Assembly: GCF_000420725.1 (NCBI RefSeq)
Contig: NZ_ATVM01000009.1
Location: 1 to 64,000, forward strand
DNA from: Marinococcus halotolerans DSM 16375
GTDB lineage: Bacteria; Bacillota; Bacilli; Bacillales; Marinococcaceae
Length of the DNA: 64,000 nucleotides
Reading direction: 5' to 3'
The position numbers were made by a program, and so were the translations under genes. This document shows, piece by piece, positions 49,446 through 58,647 of this stretch; position 1 is the first letter of the stretch, and the number at the start of each line of letters is the position of its first letter. The notes below the pieces were generated by a model. That model was not told the origin of the DNA. It saw only the letters and a list, made by a program, of their open reading frames with translations, and searched no databases.

Positions 49446-50834
49446 TTACTTTCTCACTAATTTTGTGGCTACTTCCACATGCGTTGTCTGCGGGAACATG
49501 TCCACCGGCTGGGCCTCTACAACCTCGTACCCGCCTTCCACGAGATGCTTTAAATCCCGGGCGAGTGTCGCCGGGTTACAGGAGACGTATACGATACGTT
49601 CGGGAGATACCTCAAGCATTGTATCCAGCAGCTGTTCGTCGCAGCCCTTCCGCGGCGGATCCACAACAACGACGTCCGGGCGCAGCCCGTTTGCTTTTAC
49701 CCACCACGGCATCACTTCCTCTGCTTTTCCTGTCGCAAAGGTTACGTTATCAAAGTGATTCAGCTGGGCGTTTCGCTTTGCATCACTCACGGCCTGCGGC
49801 ACTACCTCCACGCCGTACACCTGCCGGGCTTTTTCTGCGAGAAACAGCGAAATGGTACCAATGCCGCAATAAGCATCAATGACCGTTTCATGACCGCGCA
49901 GGTCTGCGTACTCCAGCGCTTTATCGTACAGCGTTTTTGTCTGGACCGGATTCACCTGGTAAAAGGACCGCGCGGAGATCGCAAACTTCACGCCGCCAAT
50001 GTGATCGTAAATGTAGTCTTCGCCCCACAGCGTTTTTGTCTTATCGCCAAAGATGACATTCGTGCGTTTTGTATTCACGTTTTGAACGATGCTTGCGGTA
50101 TCCTTTACTTCGTCTCGAACAGCTTCGATAAACGCCTGTTCGTCCGGAATTTTTTTGCCGTTTGTAATAAGGACGATCATCAGCTGGCCGGTGGTCGGTG
50201 CGTAACGCGTTACGACGTGTCGGAGAAAGCCGCGTCCACTTTCTTCATCATAGGCGCTCATGCCAAACCGGCCGGCGATATCCTTTACCTGCTGGACGGC
50301 AGCGTCGTTTTCCTTCTGCTGAATAATGCACTCATCCATATCAATAATGTTATGTGTACGCTTCTGGTAAAACCCTGCTTTCAGCCGGCCGTCCTCTTTT
50401 ACACCGATCGGCACCTGGGCCTTATTGCGGTAGCGCCACGGGGCCTCCATGCCGATCGTATCACGGACCGCTGCTTCGTCGAGGCCGCCAATCCGTTCGA
50501 ACGCATCCTTTACCTGTTTATGCTTATAGCGGAGCTGGGCATCGTAGGTCATATGCTGCAGCTGGCAGCCGCCGCATTTTACGTAAATCGGGCACGGCGC
50601 TTCCGTGCGTTCACTGCTTTCTTCAAGAACGGTAATAAGCTTTCCAAAGCCGTAGCCTTTTTTTGTTTTAATCACCTTCGCCTCTACGCGCTCGCCGGGC
50701 AGGGCGTACGGAATAAACATCGCATATCCGTCGATTCTCCCGACTCCGTGTCCTTCATGGGTTAAATCTTCAATTGTCGTCTCTATTAATTCATTTTTTT
50801 CTACCGGGGCTTCCGGCTTATTTTGCTTACTCAT
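49446..50834 (-). CDS. rlmD: 23S rRNA (uracil-5-)-methyltransferase, RlmD/RlmCD family
   Basis: A 462-residue SAM-dependent enzyme that makes 5-methyluridine in 23S rRNA. An N-terminal TRAM domain (about 15-75) precedes the iron-sulfur Cys cluster (C-x5-C-x2-C in CPIYVKCGGC, plus a later Cys). The methyltransferase domain has DAYCGIGTISLFLA and VVDPPRKGC, with the catalytic Cys in YVSCNPATLARD. B. subtilis has one such enzyme (YefA/RlmCD) for both U747 and U1939. The start at 50834 has GGAAGG upstream. In B. subtilis the gene lies next to dgkB, as it does within 6 kb here. Confidence 0.93.
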   Translation of the reverse strand: MSKQNKPEAPVEKNELIETTIEDLTHEGHGVGRIDGYAMFIPYALPGERVEAKVIKTKKGYGFGKLITVLEESSERTEAPCPIYVKCGGCQLQHMTYDAQLRYKHKQVKDAFERIGGLDEAAVRDTIGMEAPWRYRNKAQVPIGVKEDGRLKAGFYQKRTHNIIDMDECIIQQKENDAAVQQVKDIAGRFGMSAYDEESGRGFLRHVVTRYAPTTGQLMIVLITNGKKIPDEQAFIEAVRDEVKDTASIVQNVNTKRTNVIFGDKTKTLWGEDYIYDHIGGVKFAISARSFYQVNPVQTKTLYDKALEYADLRGHETVIDAYCGIGTISLFLAEKARQVYGVEVVPQAVSDAKRNAQLNHFDNVTFATGKAEEVMPWWVKANGLRPDVVVVDPPRKGCDEQLLDTMLEVSPERIVYVSCNPATLARDLKHLVEGGYEVVEAQPVDMFPQTTHVEVATKLVRK

Positions 50835-50963
50835 TATTTCGTTCCTTCCGTTCATTCTAGTCTGTCAGCAAAATTGTAACACAGGAGCGGTTTGGCGTCC
50901 GTCTGTTCGCACGCTATAATGTAGGAATACACAAAGCAAACAGCTTGGAACGGAGAGATACAT

Positions 50964-51461
50964 ATGAATATTCGGCTGATCGAGCCGCCCGATGCCAACG
51001 ATCACCTGGCGTTTACGCAGCAGCTCGATAACGAAACTTCGTATATGCTGCTCGAGCCGGGGGAGCGCAGGCCTACGGCCGAACAGCACCAGCATATGGT
51101 GAACGAGTTTATTATGAAGGATCATCTTGTACTGTTTATTGTGGAGGATGCGGGTGCGGTCGTTGGACACGCGATGGGCGTCGGGGGCAGCACCACCCGT
51201 AACTGTCGGACCGCCTCTGTCGTTATCGGCATCCTGCCGGCCTATCACCGCCTGGGCATTGGCAGCCGGCTGCTCGGGCGTATCGAAGCGTGGGCTGTAG
51301 AACGAAGCCTCCACCGCCTGGAGCTGACCGTAATCGAAGAAAATACGGGAGCGCGGGCCCTCTACGAACGCTTTGGCTTTCAGGAGGAGGGTGTCAAAAG
51401 AAATTCGCTTTTTGCCCACGGAGCGTATGTTAACGAAATAATGATGGCCAAGCTGCTGTAG
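50964..51461 (+). CDS. GNAT N-acetyltransferase
   Basis: A 165-residue single GNAT domain. ILPAYHRLGIGSRLLGRIEAWA is the acetyl-CoA loop with the RxxGxG pattern, followed by LHRLELTVIEENTGARALYERFGFQEEG. It is similar to many small Bacillus acetyltransferases with unknown amine substrates. An RBS (GGAGAG) precedes the ATG, and the gene may be co-transcribed with the potassium channel 14 bp downstream. Confidence 0.85.
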   Translation: MNIRLIEPPDANDHLAFTQQLDNETSYMLLEPGERRPTAEQHQHMVNEFIMKDHLVLFIVEDAGAVVGHAMGVGGSTTRNCRTASVVIGILPAYHRLGIGSRLLGRIEAWAVERSLHRLELTVIEENTGARALYERFGFQEEGVKRNSLFAHGAYVNEIMMAKLL

Positions 51462-51475
51462 AAAGGAGCAACACT

Positions 51476-52201
51476 GTGCGTATTTCATTTGAAGCGATTT
51501 ATGAGCTGATTCTTGCCGCTCTTCTAATATTTTCTTTAACGGTGGATCTGCCGCCGGATCAGTCGCGGGCACTCGATATATTTATTTACGTACTCTTTGT
51601 GATTGATTTTGGCGTCCGCTTTGTTGCGAGCGACAATAAGTGGCAGTACATTAAAAGCAACCCGCTCGAGCTGATCGCCATTCTGCCGCTCGGGGAAATT
51701 TTCCGAGCTGCCCGGCTCGTTCGTCTCTTAAAAGTTCTGCGTTTGATTGTACTTTTCAGTCGGAAGCATTCTCCGTTCGACGTGTTTTTTTCTAAATACC
51801 ATATAGACAGAGCTGTCATTATTGTCGGCGTGCTCCTGTTTGCGGCCAGTCTTTCCATGCGCTGGATTGAACCTGACTTTCACACATATGAGGAGGCCCT
51901 ATGGTGGGCAATTGTCACGACTACCACAGTCGGGTACGGAGATTTTTACCCCGTCACCACTGCCGGCCGGATTATTGCAAGCATTCTGATGATCGTCGGC
52001 ATCGGCCTGATAGGCGTGATCACCGGAACTGTAGCAGCCTTCTTCTCTCAGAACCAACGCACGCTGCCACCCGAAGCCCGGCACGTCCAGGAAACGCTGA
52101 ACCGCTACCCGAAGATTACACCCAAAGAAATGGATGACATGATTGCTTCACTCGAAAAGTGGAAGGAGCGCTACAAAAAAGAGGAAGATCAATCATCATA
52201 A
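51476..52201 (+). CDS. Kv-like six-helix potassium channel
   Basis: A 241-residue channel with S1 (about 8-25), S2 (33-50), S3/S4 region (62-98), S5 (112-128), pore loop and S6 (160-188). The selectivity filter TTVGYGD is exact. The S4-like stretch RAARLVRLLKVLRLIVLFSR has Arg/Lys every third residue, so voltage sensing is likely. The short cytosolic C-terminus carries no RCK/TrkA-N domain. The start is GTG with AAAGGAG 7 bp upstream, 14 bp after the GNAT gene. The 3' end overlaps the convergent acetyltransferase by 13 bp. Confidence 0.88.
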   Translation: MRISFEAIYELILAALLIFSLTVDLPPDQSRALDIFIYVLFVIDFGVRFVASDNKWQYIKSNPLELIAILPLGEIFRAARLVRLLKVLRLIVLFSRKHSPFDVFFSKYHIDRAVIIVGVLLFAASLSMRWIEPDFHTYEEALWWAIVTTTTVGYGDFYPVTTAGRIIASILMIVGIGLIGVITGTVAAFFSQNQRTLPPEARHVQETLNRYPKITPKEMDDMIASLEKWKERYKKEEDQSS

Positions 52202-52719
52202 TTGTCTTCCTCTTCCACGCCGACCACCTGGCTGCGGCGCTCAAGCAGCACCACGTCGCGCCAGCGTCCCTGCATTTTACCGATACGCTCCCGTACACCT
52301 ACTTCACGGAATCCTTTACGCCGGTGAATGCGCAGGCTGTAATCATTTTCAGGAAAAATGCCGGCCTGAAGCATCCAGTAGCCTTCTGCTTCTGCTTTTT
52401 CAATTAATGCTTCCAGAAGCGTCCCTCCTACACCCCGTCCGCGCTCATCCTGGTGAATGTAAACACTCGTCTCGCCTACGCCTTCATATACTTCCCTTCC
52501 GGAAATCGGCGCAAGGGCGGCCCACCCAATCACTTTTTCAGTCGTACTGTCAATGGCAACGAGCCGGCACGCCAGGTCATGCGTCGCTGACCACAGCTCC
52601 CATGATGGTGCCTCCGTTTCAAATGTCGCATGCTCACTCATGATTCCCATTTCATATATGTCCCGGACCTCGGGCCAATGCTCCTTTTGCATCCTTGTTA
52701 TGTAATAGTCCACGTACAT
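52189..52719 (-). CDS. PAT/Bar-type GNAT acetyltransferase
   Basis: A 176-residue acetyltransferase of the phosphinothricin/methionine sulfone group. MGIMSEHATFETEAPSWE, GWAALAPISGREVYEGVGE, the loop DERGRGVGGTLLEALI and IHRRKGFREVGVRERIGK match this group closely. Members acetylate methionine sulfoximine, phosphinothricin or related amino acids; the native substrate here is unknown. It ends tail-to-tail with the channel gene, overlapping 13 bp. The acidic extension at the C-terminus (EEEDNYDD) is beyond the usual fold. Confidence 0.85.
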   Translation of the reverse strand: MYVDYYITRMQKEHWPEVRDIYEMGIMSEHATFETEAPSWELWSATHDLACRLVAIDSTTEKVIGWAALAPISGREVYEGVGETSVYIHQDERGRGVGGTLLEALIEKAEAEGYWMLQAGIFPENDYSLRIHRRKGFREVGVRERIGKMQGRWRDVVLLERRSQVVGVEEEDNYDD

Positions 52720-52885
52720 CTACCCCTTATCCTGCTTTTTTTCCTAGAATAACATACCTGTTTTTCTTTTGTTTGTTTCATTGCCCTCCTGCAGATTGTT
52801 TACAATTTCATAAACAAAGGAATAATTCTGAAGTAACCTGTCTCTTTGCCGCAGTGCATTATACTTATGAAAAGGACGTGTTCGC

Positions 52886-53866
52886 ATGAAGTATCGTCGA
52901 TTAGGAAACTCCGGGGTAAAAGTAAGTGAAATCGGCCTTGGCAGCTGGCTTACCTACGGCTCCTCCGTGGAGGATCAGACCGCCGGGAATATTATCCACC
53001 ACGCGTATGAAAACGGCATCAATTTCTTTGACACAGCGAACGCCTATAACCGTGGCGAAGCGGAAAAGGTCGTAGGCAAAGCTTTAAGCTCCTACAACCG
53101 GGACAGCTACGTGCTTGCTTCGAAGGTATATTTTCCGATGGGAGACGGACCGAATGACCGCGGACTCTCCCGTAAGCACATCATGGAGCAGTGCGATGCC
53201 AGCCTGCAGCGGCTCGGTACGAATTATATGGACCTGTATCAGTGCCATCGCTATGACCCTGACACTCCGCTCGAAGAGACGCTGATGGCGCTTGATGATC
53301 TTGTTCGCCAGGGTAAAATTTTGTACTACGGCTTCAGCGAATGGTCCGGCGCCCAGATCAGCGACGCAGCACATATTGCCGATAAACGAAACCTTCACCG
53401 GCCGGTATCGAACCAGCCGATCTACAATATGCTCGTACGCTACATTGAAAAAGAGGTGCTTCCGATCAGCGAACGCGAAGGGCTCGGACAGGTCGTCTTT
53501 TCCCCCCTCGCCCAGGGCATCTTAACCGGTAAGTACCGTCCGGGCGAGCAGCCTCCGGCTGACAGCCGTGCTGCCAATTCAGATATTAATTTTGCGATGG
53601 AACGCTTCATGGACGACCGCATTCTCGAAAATGTCGTCAAATTGGAGAATTTAGCCCGTAACGAGCTCGGCGTCAAGCTTTCCCAGCTCGCCCTTGCCTG
53701 GATTCTCCGTAAGCCGGGCGTAAGCTCTACAATCGTCGGAGCGAGCCGTCCCGAACAGCTTGAAGAAAACTTAAAAGCTGCAGAGCTGGAGCTTCCGGAC
53801 AATCTGCTTGATGAAATCGACAGCACCCTTCAGGAAATCGAACATGTTACCTCGGGGCTTCATTAA
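52886..53866 (+). CDS. aldo/keto reductase, Kv-beta (AKR6)-like
   Basis: A 326-residue NADPH-dependent TIM-barrel reductase. The catalytic tetrad is Asp49, Tyr54, Lys80 and His121. LGNSGVKVSEIGLGSWLTYG, DRGLSRKHI and SEWSGAQISDAA follow the pattern of Kv-channel beta subunits. The NADPH-binding C-terminus has TIVGASRPEQLEENL. It reduces aldehydes or ketones; the physiological substrate is unknown. It is interesting that a Kv-like channel is encoded 0.7 kb upstream on the same strand. Confidence 0.88.
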   Translation: MKYRRLGNSGVKVSEIGLGSWLTYGSSVEDQTAGNIIHHAYENGINFFDTANAYNRGEAEKVVGKALSSYNRDSYVLASKVYFPMGDGPNDRGLSRKHIMEQCDASLQRLGTNYMDLYQCHRYDPDTPLEETLMALDDLVRQGKILYYGFSEWSGAQISDAAHIADKRNLHRPVSNQPIYNMLVRYIEKEVLPISEREGLGQVVFSPLAQGILTGKYRPGEQPPADSRAANSDINFAMERFMDDRILENVVKLENLARNELGVKLSQLALAWILRKPGVSSTIVGASRPEQLEENLKAAELELPDNLLDEIDSTLQEIEHVTSGLH

Positions 53867-53941
53867 ATACTTTCCCGCCGCACTCGGCGGGATTATTTTT
53901 ATATACAGAACTTCTATATTTTCTTTATTTTTAAATGGTGC

Positions 53942-53968
53942 TATAATGAACTTGTGTAAGCGTTTCCA
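53942..53968 (+). promoter_or_regulatory. aldehyde dehydrogenase promoter -10 box with cre site
   Basis: TATAAT at 53942-53947 is followed directly by TGTAAGCGTTTCCA (53955-53968), which matches the cre consensus except at one position. No good -35 is visible. CcpA bound here would cover the transcription start and repress in the presence of glucose. Confidence 0.65.
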
Positions 53969-53998
53969 ATTTTTCTCTAATACGAAGGAGGATTTTGT

Positions 53999-55522
53999 AT
54001 GAGATACGACGCACCAAACACCCCTGAAAGCCTGGTACATTTTAAAAACAAATACGACAACTTTATTGGAGGCGAATACAGGCCGCCGGCCCAGGGCGAA
54101 TATTTCGATAACGTCAGCCCGGTTACCGGTACCGTTTTTTGCCAGATTGCCCGTTCAACGAAAGAGGACGTTGATGCGGCAGTGGCAGCAGCAAATAAAG
54201 CGAAAGAAGCCTGGGGCAAAACGTCCACGACAGAACGCTCCAATATTTTAAATAAAATGGCGAACCGGATGGAAGAAAACCTTGAAATGCTTGCCGTGGC
54301 CGAAACATGGGAAAACGGCAAGGCTGTCCGGGAAACGCTGAACGCTGATATACCGCTTGCCATCGATCACCTGCGCTACTTTGCAGGCGTTATCCGTGCC
54401 CAGGAAGGAACGATTGGACAAATTGACGATGATACCGTAGCGTATCATTTCCACGAGCCGCTCGGCGTCGTCGGCCAGATTATCCCGTGGAACTTCCCGA
54501 TCCTTATGGGCATCTGGAAGATCGCTCCGGCGCTTGCTGCCGGCAACTGCATCGTGCTAAAACCGGCCGAGCAGACACCAGCGTCGATTTACAAAGTGCT
54601 TGAGCTCGTCGAAGACCTTCTGCCGCCGGGCGTTCTGAACGTAGTGAGCGGATTCGGGGTTGAAGCCGGCAAACCGCTTGCCCAGCATGAGGGCATTGAT
54701 AAAGTGGCATTCACCGGGGAAACGACGACCGGCCGCCTGATCATGCAGTACGCTTCGGAAAATATTATTCCGGTAACGCTCGAGCTTGGCGGCAAATCGC
54801 CGAATATTTTCTTTGAGGACGTCATGGCTGAGGACGATTCGTATCTCGATAAAGCGATCGAAGGCTTCGTTATGTTTGCCTTGAACCAGGGGGAAGTGTG
54901 CACGTGCCCATCCCGTGCTCTCATTCAGGAATCCATTTATGACAAATTTATCGAACGGGCCATTGAACGCGTCAAAGCCATCAACGTCGGCCACCCGCTC
55001 GACACCGACACTATGATGGGCGCCCAGGCCTCCAAGGAACAGCTCGATAAAATTCTTTCGTATCTCGATATTGGAAAGCAGGAAGGCGCGGAGGTTCTCG
55101 TCGGCGGCGAAGCAGCCCAGGTCGACGATGAAGACCGTTCGCAGGGGTATTATGTACAGCCGACCGTATTTAAAGGCCACAATAAAATGCGCGTGTTCCA
55201 GGAAGAAATCTTCGGACCAGTGCTGAGTGTAACTACCTTTAAAACGAAAGAAGAAGCGATGGAAATTGCCAACGATACGCTGTATGGACTTGGCGCCGGT
55301 GTATGGTCCCGCGATATGAACACCGCGTACCGGTTCGGGCGTGCGATCCAGGCCGGCCGTGTATGGACCAACTGCTTCCACGACTACCCGGCTCATGCAG
55401 CCTTTGGCGGCTATAAAAAATCGGGTATTGGCCGGGAGAACCATAAAATGATGCTCGACCATTACCAGCAGACGAAAAACCTTCTGGTCAGCTACAGCGA
55501 ACAGCCGAAAGGATTCTTTTAA
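53999..55522 (+). CDS. NAD-dependent aldehyde dehydrogenase (acetaldehyde type)
   Basis: A 507-residue aldehyde dehydrogenase. The NAD-binding PWNFP (163-167), the general base Glu262 in LELGGKSPN and the nucleophile Cys301 in GEVCTCPS are intact. The length and the presence of a DUF779 gene right behind match the AcoD/ExaC type that oxidises acetaldehyde and related aldehydes. RBS AAGGAGG lies 9 bp before the ATG. It is the first gene of a two-gene operon. Confidence 0.92.
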   Translation: MRYDAPNTPESLVHFKNKYDNFIGGEYRPPAQGEYFDNVSPVTGTVFCQIARSTKEDVDAAVAAANKAKEAWGKTSTTERSNILNKMANRMEENLEMLAVAETWENGKAVRETLNADIPLAIDHLRYFAGVIRAQEGTIGQIDDDTVAYHFHEPLGVVGQIIPWNFPILMGIWKIAPALAAGNCIVLKPAEQTPASIYKVLELVEDLLPPGVLNVVSGFGVEAGKPLAQHEGIDKVAFTGETTTGRLIMQYASENIIPVTLELGGKSPNIFFEDVMAEDDSYLDKAIEGFVMFALNQGEVCTCPSRALIQESIYDKFIERAIERVKAINVGHPLDTDTMMGAQASKEQLDKILSYLDIGKQEGAEVLVGGEAAQVDDEDRSQGYYVQPTVFKGHNKMRVFQEEIFGPVLSVTTFKTKEEAMEIANDTLYGLGAGVWSRDMNTAYRFGRAIQAGRVWTNCFHDYPAHAAFGGYKKSGIGRENHKMMLDHYQQTKNLLVSYSEQPKGFF

Positions 55523-55562
55523 GAATCCGCTGGCCGGAAGCATTTAAAAAGGAGGATTTATC

Positions 55563-55934
55563 ATGGCAGTAGAGCGTGTAACCGCTACTGACGCTGCCCT
55601 TGAACTGATTAACCGACTGACAAAGCGACACGGCCCGTTAATGTTTCACCAGTCCGGGGGCTGCTGCGACGGCAGCGCCCCGATGTGCTATCCGGAAGGT
55701 GACTTTAAAACCGGCAACAGTGACATGTATATGGGCGATATTGGCGGGGCCCCGTTTTATATGTCGAAGGATCAATTTGAATACTGGAAGCATACGCAGC
55801 TGATTATTGATGTTGTCGACGGCCGGGGCGGAATGTTTTCTCTTGAAGGTCCGGAGGGCAAACGATTTTTAACCCGCTCACGTGTATTTTCTGAGGAAGA
55901 ACGTACAGAGCTCGAACAAAATTCTACTGTTTAA
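55563..55934 (+). CDS. DUF779-family protein, partner of the aldehyde dehydrogenase
   Basis: A 123-residue protein with the family's cysteine cluster GGCCDGSAPMC (about 32-42) and the conserved TRSRVF near the C-terminus. DUF779 proteins are nearly always encoded with aldehyde dehydrogenases of the AcoD/ExaC kind; a chaperone or metal role is guessed but unproven. AGGAGG precedes the ATG, 40 bp after the dehydrogenase stop. Confidence 0.85.
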   Translation: MAVERVTATDAALELINRLTKRHGPLMFHQSGGCCDGSAPMCYPEGDFKTGNSDMYMGDIGGAPFYMSKDQFEYWKHTQLIIDVVDGRGGMFSLEGPEGKRFLTRSRVFSEEERTELEQNSTV

Positions 55935-55941
55935 ACGTCCA

Positions 55942-55973
55942 GGCATTCTGCATTTGCGCAGAATGCCTTTTTT
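55942..55973 (+). terminator. terminator of the aldehyde dehydrogenase operon
   Basis: A perfect 10-bp stem, GGCATTCTGC / GCAGAATGCC (55942-55951, 55958-55967), 6-nt loop, then six T. Confidence 0.9.
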
Positions 55974-56077
55974 CTGCCTCGTGTGCCTATTGTCATTTCG
56001 GGTATTTCTTATTATTCTATAATTAACAAAGAAATAAGCACCGTTTGAGGGCGCGCTACAGTAAAGGATGAAGGCCT

Positions 56078-56650
56078 ATGCATCATTCATCAACATCACC
56101 ATTCAGACCCTTCCCCACCCTGGAGACGGCAAGGCTCCGGCTCCGGGCCCTGCGTTATTCAGACCTTGAAGATATTTACGAATACGCCTCCAACCCACTT
56201 GTCTCCCGCAACGTTCTGTGGGACACCCACAAAAGCCGCGGGGAAACAAAAGATTTTCTGGATATCACGATGAACTCCTATAAATACGGTGACCGGGCGC
56301 CGTTTGGCATCGAACGCAAGGATTCCGGAAAAGTAATCGGCACCATCGATTTTGTGCATTGGGACCGTGGCCATGCCAACGGGGAAATTGGCTACACGCT
56401 CGCCCCGGACCATTGGAATCAGGGATTCGGCTCGGAAGCAGCACGGGAAATTATCCGCTTTGGCTTCGAAGACATGGGCCTGCACCGAATTGAAGCCCGG
56501 TGTTTTATCGAAAATACAGCCTCAGCCAAGGTGATGGAAAAGGTCGGGATGGTACATGAAGGCACACTGCGCCGTTCCTTGTTGATTCAGGGGGAACGGC
56601 GGGATGTCATGATCTACGCAATTCTAAAAACAGAATGGAAAAATAATTAA
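56078..56650 (+). CDS. GNAT N-acetyltransferase, RimJ type
   Basis: A 190-residue Acetyltransf_3 protein. LETARLRLRALRYSDLEDIYEYA opens the domain, and GEIGYTLAPDHWNQGFGSEAAREI is the acetyl-CoA loop. LHRIEARCFIENTASAKVMEKVGMVHEGTLR is the signature of the RimJ/RimL group. It ends at a terminator shared with dagK. The substrate is unknown. Confidence 0.87.
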   Translation: MHHSSTSPFRPFPTLETARLRLRALRYSDLEDIYEYASNPLVSRNVLWDTHKSRGETKDFLDITMNSYKYGDRAPFGIERKDSGKVIGTIDFVHWDRGHANGEIGYTLAPDHWNQGFGSEAAREIIRFGFEDMGLHRIEARCFIENTASAKVMEKVGMVHEGTLRRSLLIQGERRDVMIYAILKTEWKNN

Positions 56651-56674
56651 AACAGCCGGCGATGCGGCTGTTTT
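56649..56674. terminator. bidirectional terminator between the GNAT and dagK genes
   Basis: AAAACAGCCG / CGGCTGTTTT (56649-56658, 56665-56674) with a 6-nt loop between convergent genes. Confidence 0.8.
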
Positions 56675-57562
56675 TTACGGACAGAACAATTCAATATGCT
56701 GGTATAAATTTTCAAACGTCGCCGGCAGATGGCCGCCGTATTCCCCGTCGAGGTTCAGCTGCATGTCTTCTTCTGCCTCTATACGAAGCTGTTTTGCTTT
56801 AAAATATTTGATTTTAGGATTCTCGAGATGCCTGCCGCGCAATGCCTGGCGAAGCAGCTGACTGAATTCAAACATCGTCATCTTCTGTACGATCATCACA
56901 TCAAAATAGCCGTCATTGTACTCTGCCTGCGGAAGAAGCTTTTCAAAACCGCCGACGGAATTGGTGTTGGACACAAGAAACATTGTAATTTCTTCCTCAA
57001 GAAACTTCCCATCGTATTCAACAGTGGTCATCTGCGGATGCAGGGACCAGAATTTCTCAAACCCTTTAATAAAATAGGCAGCCTGCCCCAGCGCCGTTTT
57101 CAGGCCCTTTGGAGTATCATAGGTGAGCTCCGTCAGCTTTCCGCCCGCAGCAATATTAATAAAGTACGAGCCGTTCGCCTTTCCTATATCAATACCCTGG
57201 GTGCGTCCGCGCGCAAATACATCGCAGACCTCTTTAATTTCTTTTCCCTGCAGTCCAAGGGCACGCGCAAAATCATTCGTCGTTCCGGCAGGAATAAGCC
57301 CTACCTTCGGGCGCCACTCCTGTTCGGCGATTCCGTTAATGACCTCAAAAATCGTGCCGTCCCCACCCGCAGCGACCACAGCTTCGAACCTGTCCTCGGA
57401 GGCGCGGCGTGCCTCATCCCGGGCATCCCCTTCCCCACGGGTCATAAATGCCGACGTTTCGTAACCCGCCTGCTCCATCCGGTCTAATATATAAGGCATC
57501 TGCCGCTCCATCTGTTCTCTTCCGGACGTTGGATTGTAGATCACTCTTGCTCGTTTTCGCAT
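56675..57562 (-). CDS. dagK: diacylglycerol kinase
   Basis: A 295-residue soluble lipid kinase of the DgkB/YegS type. The nucleotide motif GGDGT is at residues 66-70. PAGTTNDFARALG and the LNLDGEYGG metal and product loop follow. It phosphorylates diacylglycerol left over from lipoteichoic acid synthesis, returning it to phospholipid metabolism. In B. subtilis dgkB lies between gatCAB and rlmCD; the same order holds here with accessory genes inserted. Confidence 0.93.
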   Translation of the reverse strand: MRKRARVIYNPTSGREQMERQMPYILDRMEQAGYETSAFMTRGEGDARDEARRASEDRFEAVVAAGGDGTIFEVINGIAEQEWRPKVGLIPAGTTNDFARALGLQGKEIKEVCDVFARGRTQGIDIGKANGSYFINIAAGGKLTELTYDTPKGLKTALGQAAYFIKGFEKFWSLHPQMTTVEYDGKFLEEEITMFLVSNTNSVGGFEKLLPQAEYNDGYFDVMIVQKMTMFEFSQLLRQALRGRHLENPKIKYFKAKQLRIEAEEDMQLNLDGEYGGHLPATFENLYQHIELFCP

Positions 57563-57678
57563 ATTATAACCCCTATTACATCGAAGATTTCAATTCATTT
57601 GTATAATATATAAAAGAACTATCTTTTTCTCTCATTGTTACATGCGTTACTAATTAATTGTATACTATTGTTAATTCA

Positions 57679-58614
57679 TTAAACAGTAGCGGTTGTAGGG
57701 TCGATACTACCAGGTTGAAAATATGGACGCTGCGCCAAAGCGGCACGCTGAAAACGCAGATAGTTTTGGAGAATAAAGTCATAAAAAATTGTCTGTCCTT
57801 TTTCTTCTAAATAAAATAAGGATTTCTCCATACAACGAAGCGCTTCTTTTATATTACCTAAATAGTACAAACATATTCCTTTTTGATAATATAATTCTCC
57901 CAGTAAGTATAATGATTCTTGCTCATATACGTTTTTAATTCCTTCATCAACAACTTTCAACCCTTTTTTAAATTTATTAGAGTTTGCATAAACTACACAT
58001 GTATTAAAATATATTTTTGTTTGCATCGGCCCCCATTGATCTATAGGTAGTTTTTTATACAAAGTTCTTGCTTCGTCAAAATATTTAACTGCTTTATTAA
58101 ATTCTTTTGTGTCCATATAAATAGTGCCAAAATTTATAATAATACCTATGTCTTCTTCTGTAATACTCAACGTTTCCGTCTTAAGGTCTCTAGCTAATTG
58201 CAATAATTCTAAGGCTTCTTCTTTTTCATTTGTTAATTTAAAATGTAAAATAGCTCTTTTCCATAATAAAAACTTTTTGTGCACTGGCTTTCTGAAAAGA
58301 GGGTTTTTTAATTCCTCTCTTATGATATTCATAGCCTCAATAAAATCATAGTCACGGATTAACTTATCAATTTTATCTTTAGTGTCCCGAATATAATTAA
58401 ATCGTGGAGCTTCATGATCGTCAAAAAAATAACTTATCTTAACCCCTAATTTTATAGCTATCAAATTTAAAATTTCCGCAGTCGGTTGCATTTCATCTCT
58501 TTCAATTTTAGAAATAGCTTTTTGTGAACATATACTTTTAGCTAGTTCACTTTGGCTAACTTCATAGTATTGTCTTAGGTCCTTAAGTTTTGTACCCAAA
58601 GTTAATGTTTCCAT
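57679..58614 (-). CDS. PlcR-like HTH-TPR (RRNPP) quorum-sensing regulator
   Basis: A 311-residue regulator. An XRE-type HTH (about 6-62) with LGTKLKDLRQYYEVSQSELA and QKAISKIERDEMQPTAEIL is followed by helical TPR repeats from about 75 to 300. YLLGELYYQKGICLYYLG is very like the TPR blocks of PlcR. The length is close to that of PlcR (285) with an extra C-terminal tail of about 15 residues. In RRNPP proteins an imported oligopeptide binds the TPR groove. A 35-residue peptide gene is divergent, 172 bp away. The coding sequence is far more AT-rich than its neighbours. A near-palindrome covers its leader, so it may control itself. Confidence 0.85.
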   Translation of the reverse strand: METLTLGTKLKDLRQYYEVSQSELAKSICSQKAISKIERDEMQPTAEILNLIAIKLGVKISYFFDDHEAPRFNYIRDTKDKIDKLIRDYDFIEAMNIIREELKNPLFRKPVHKKFLLWKRAILHFKLTNEKEEALELLQLARDLKTETLSITEEDIGIIINFGTIYMDTKEFNKAVKYFDEARTLYKKLPIDQWGPMQTKIYFNTCVVYANSNKFKKGLKVVDEGIKNVYEQESLYLLGELYYQKGICLYYLGNIKEALRCMEKSLFYLEEKGQTIFYDFILQNYLRFQRAALAQRPYFQPGSIDPTTATV

Positions 58615-58625
58615 AACAACCTCCA

Positions 58626-58647
58626 GTTAAGTACTATAGTTCTTAAC
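58626..58647. promoter_or_regulatory. 22-bp near-perfect palindrome, likely operator of the RRNPP system
   Basis: GTTAAGTACT and AGTTCTTAAC flank a central AT, so arms of 11 bp differ at one pair only. It lies just upstream of the RBS of the regulator gene and downstream of a TACAAT -10-like box on the minus strand. A bound regulator would sit on its own leader. The peptide gene lies 140 bp on the other side. Confidence 0.6.

Noticed and set aside
49755-50765. 336-residue + strand ORF antisense to rlmD
   Set aside because: Long but a shadow: rlmD on the other strand has every catalytic motif, and the antisense product shows no domain.
54557-55543. 328-residue - strand ORF antisense to the aldehyde dehydrogenase
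   Set aside because: A shadow of a GC-rich coding region; no RBS and no recognisable motif.
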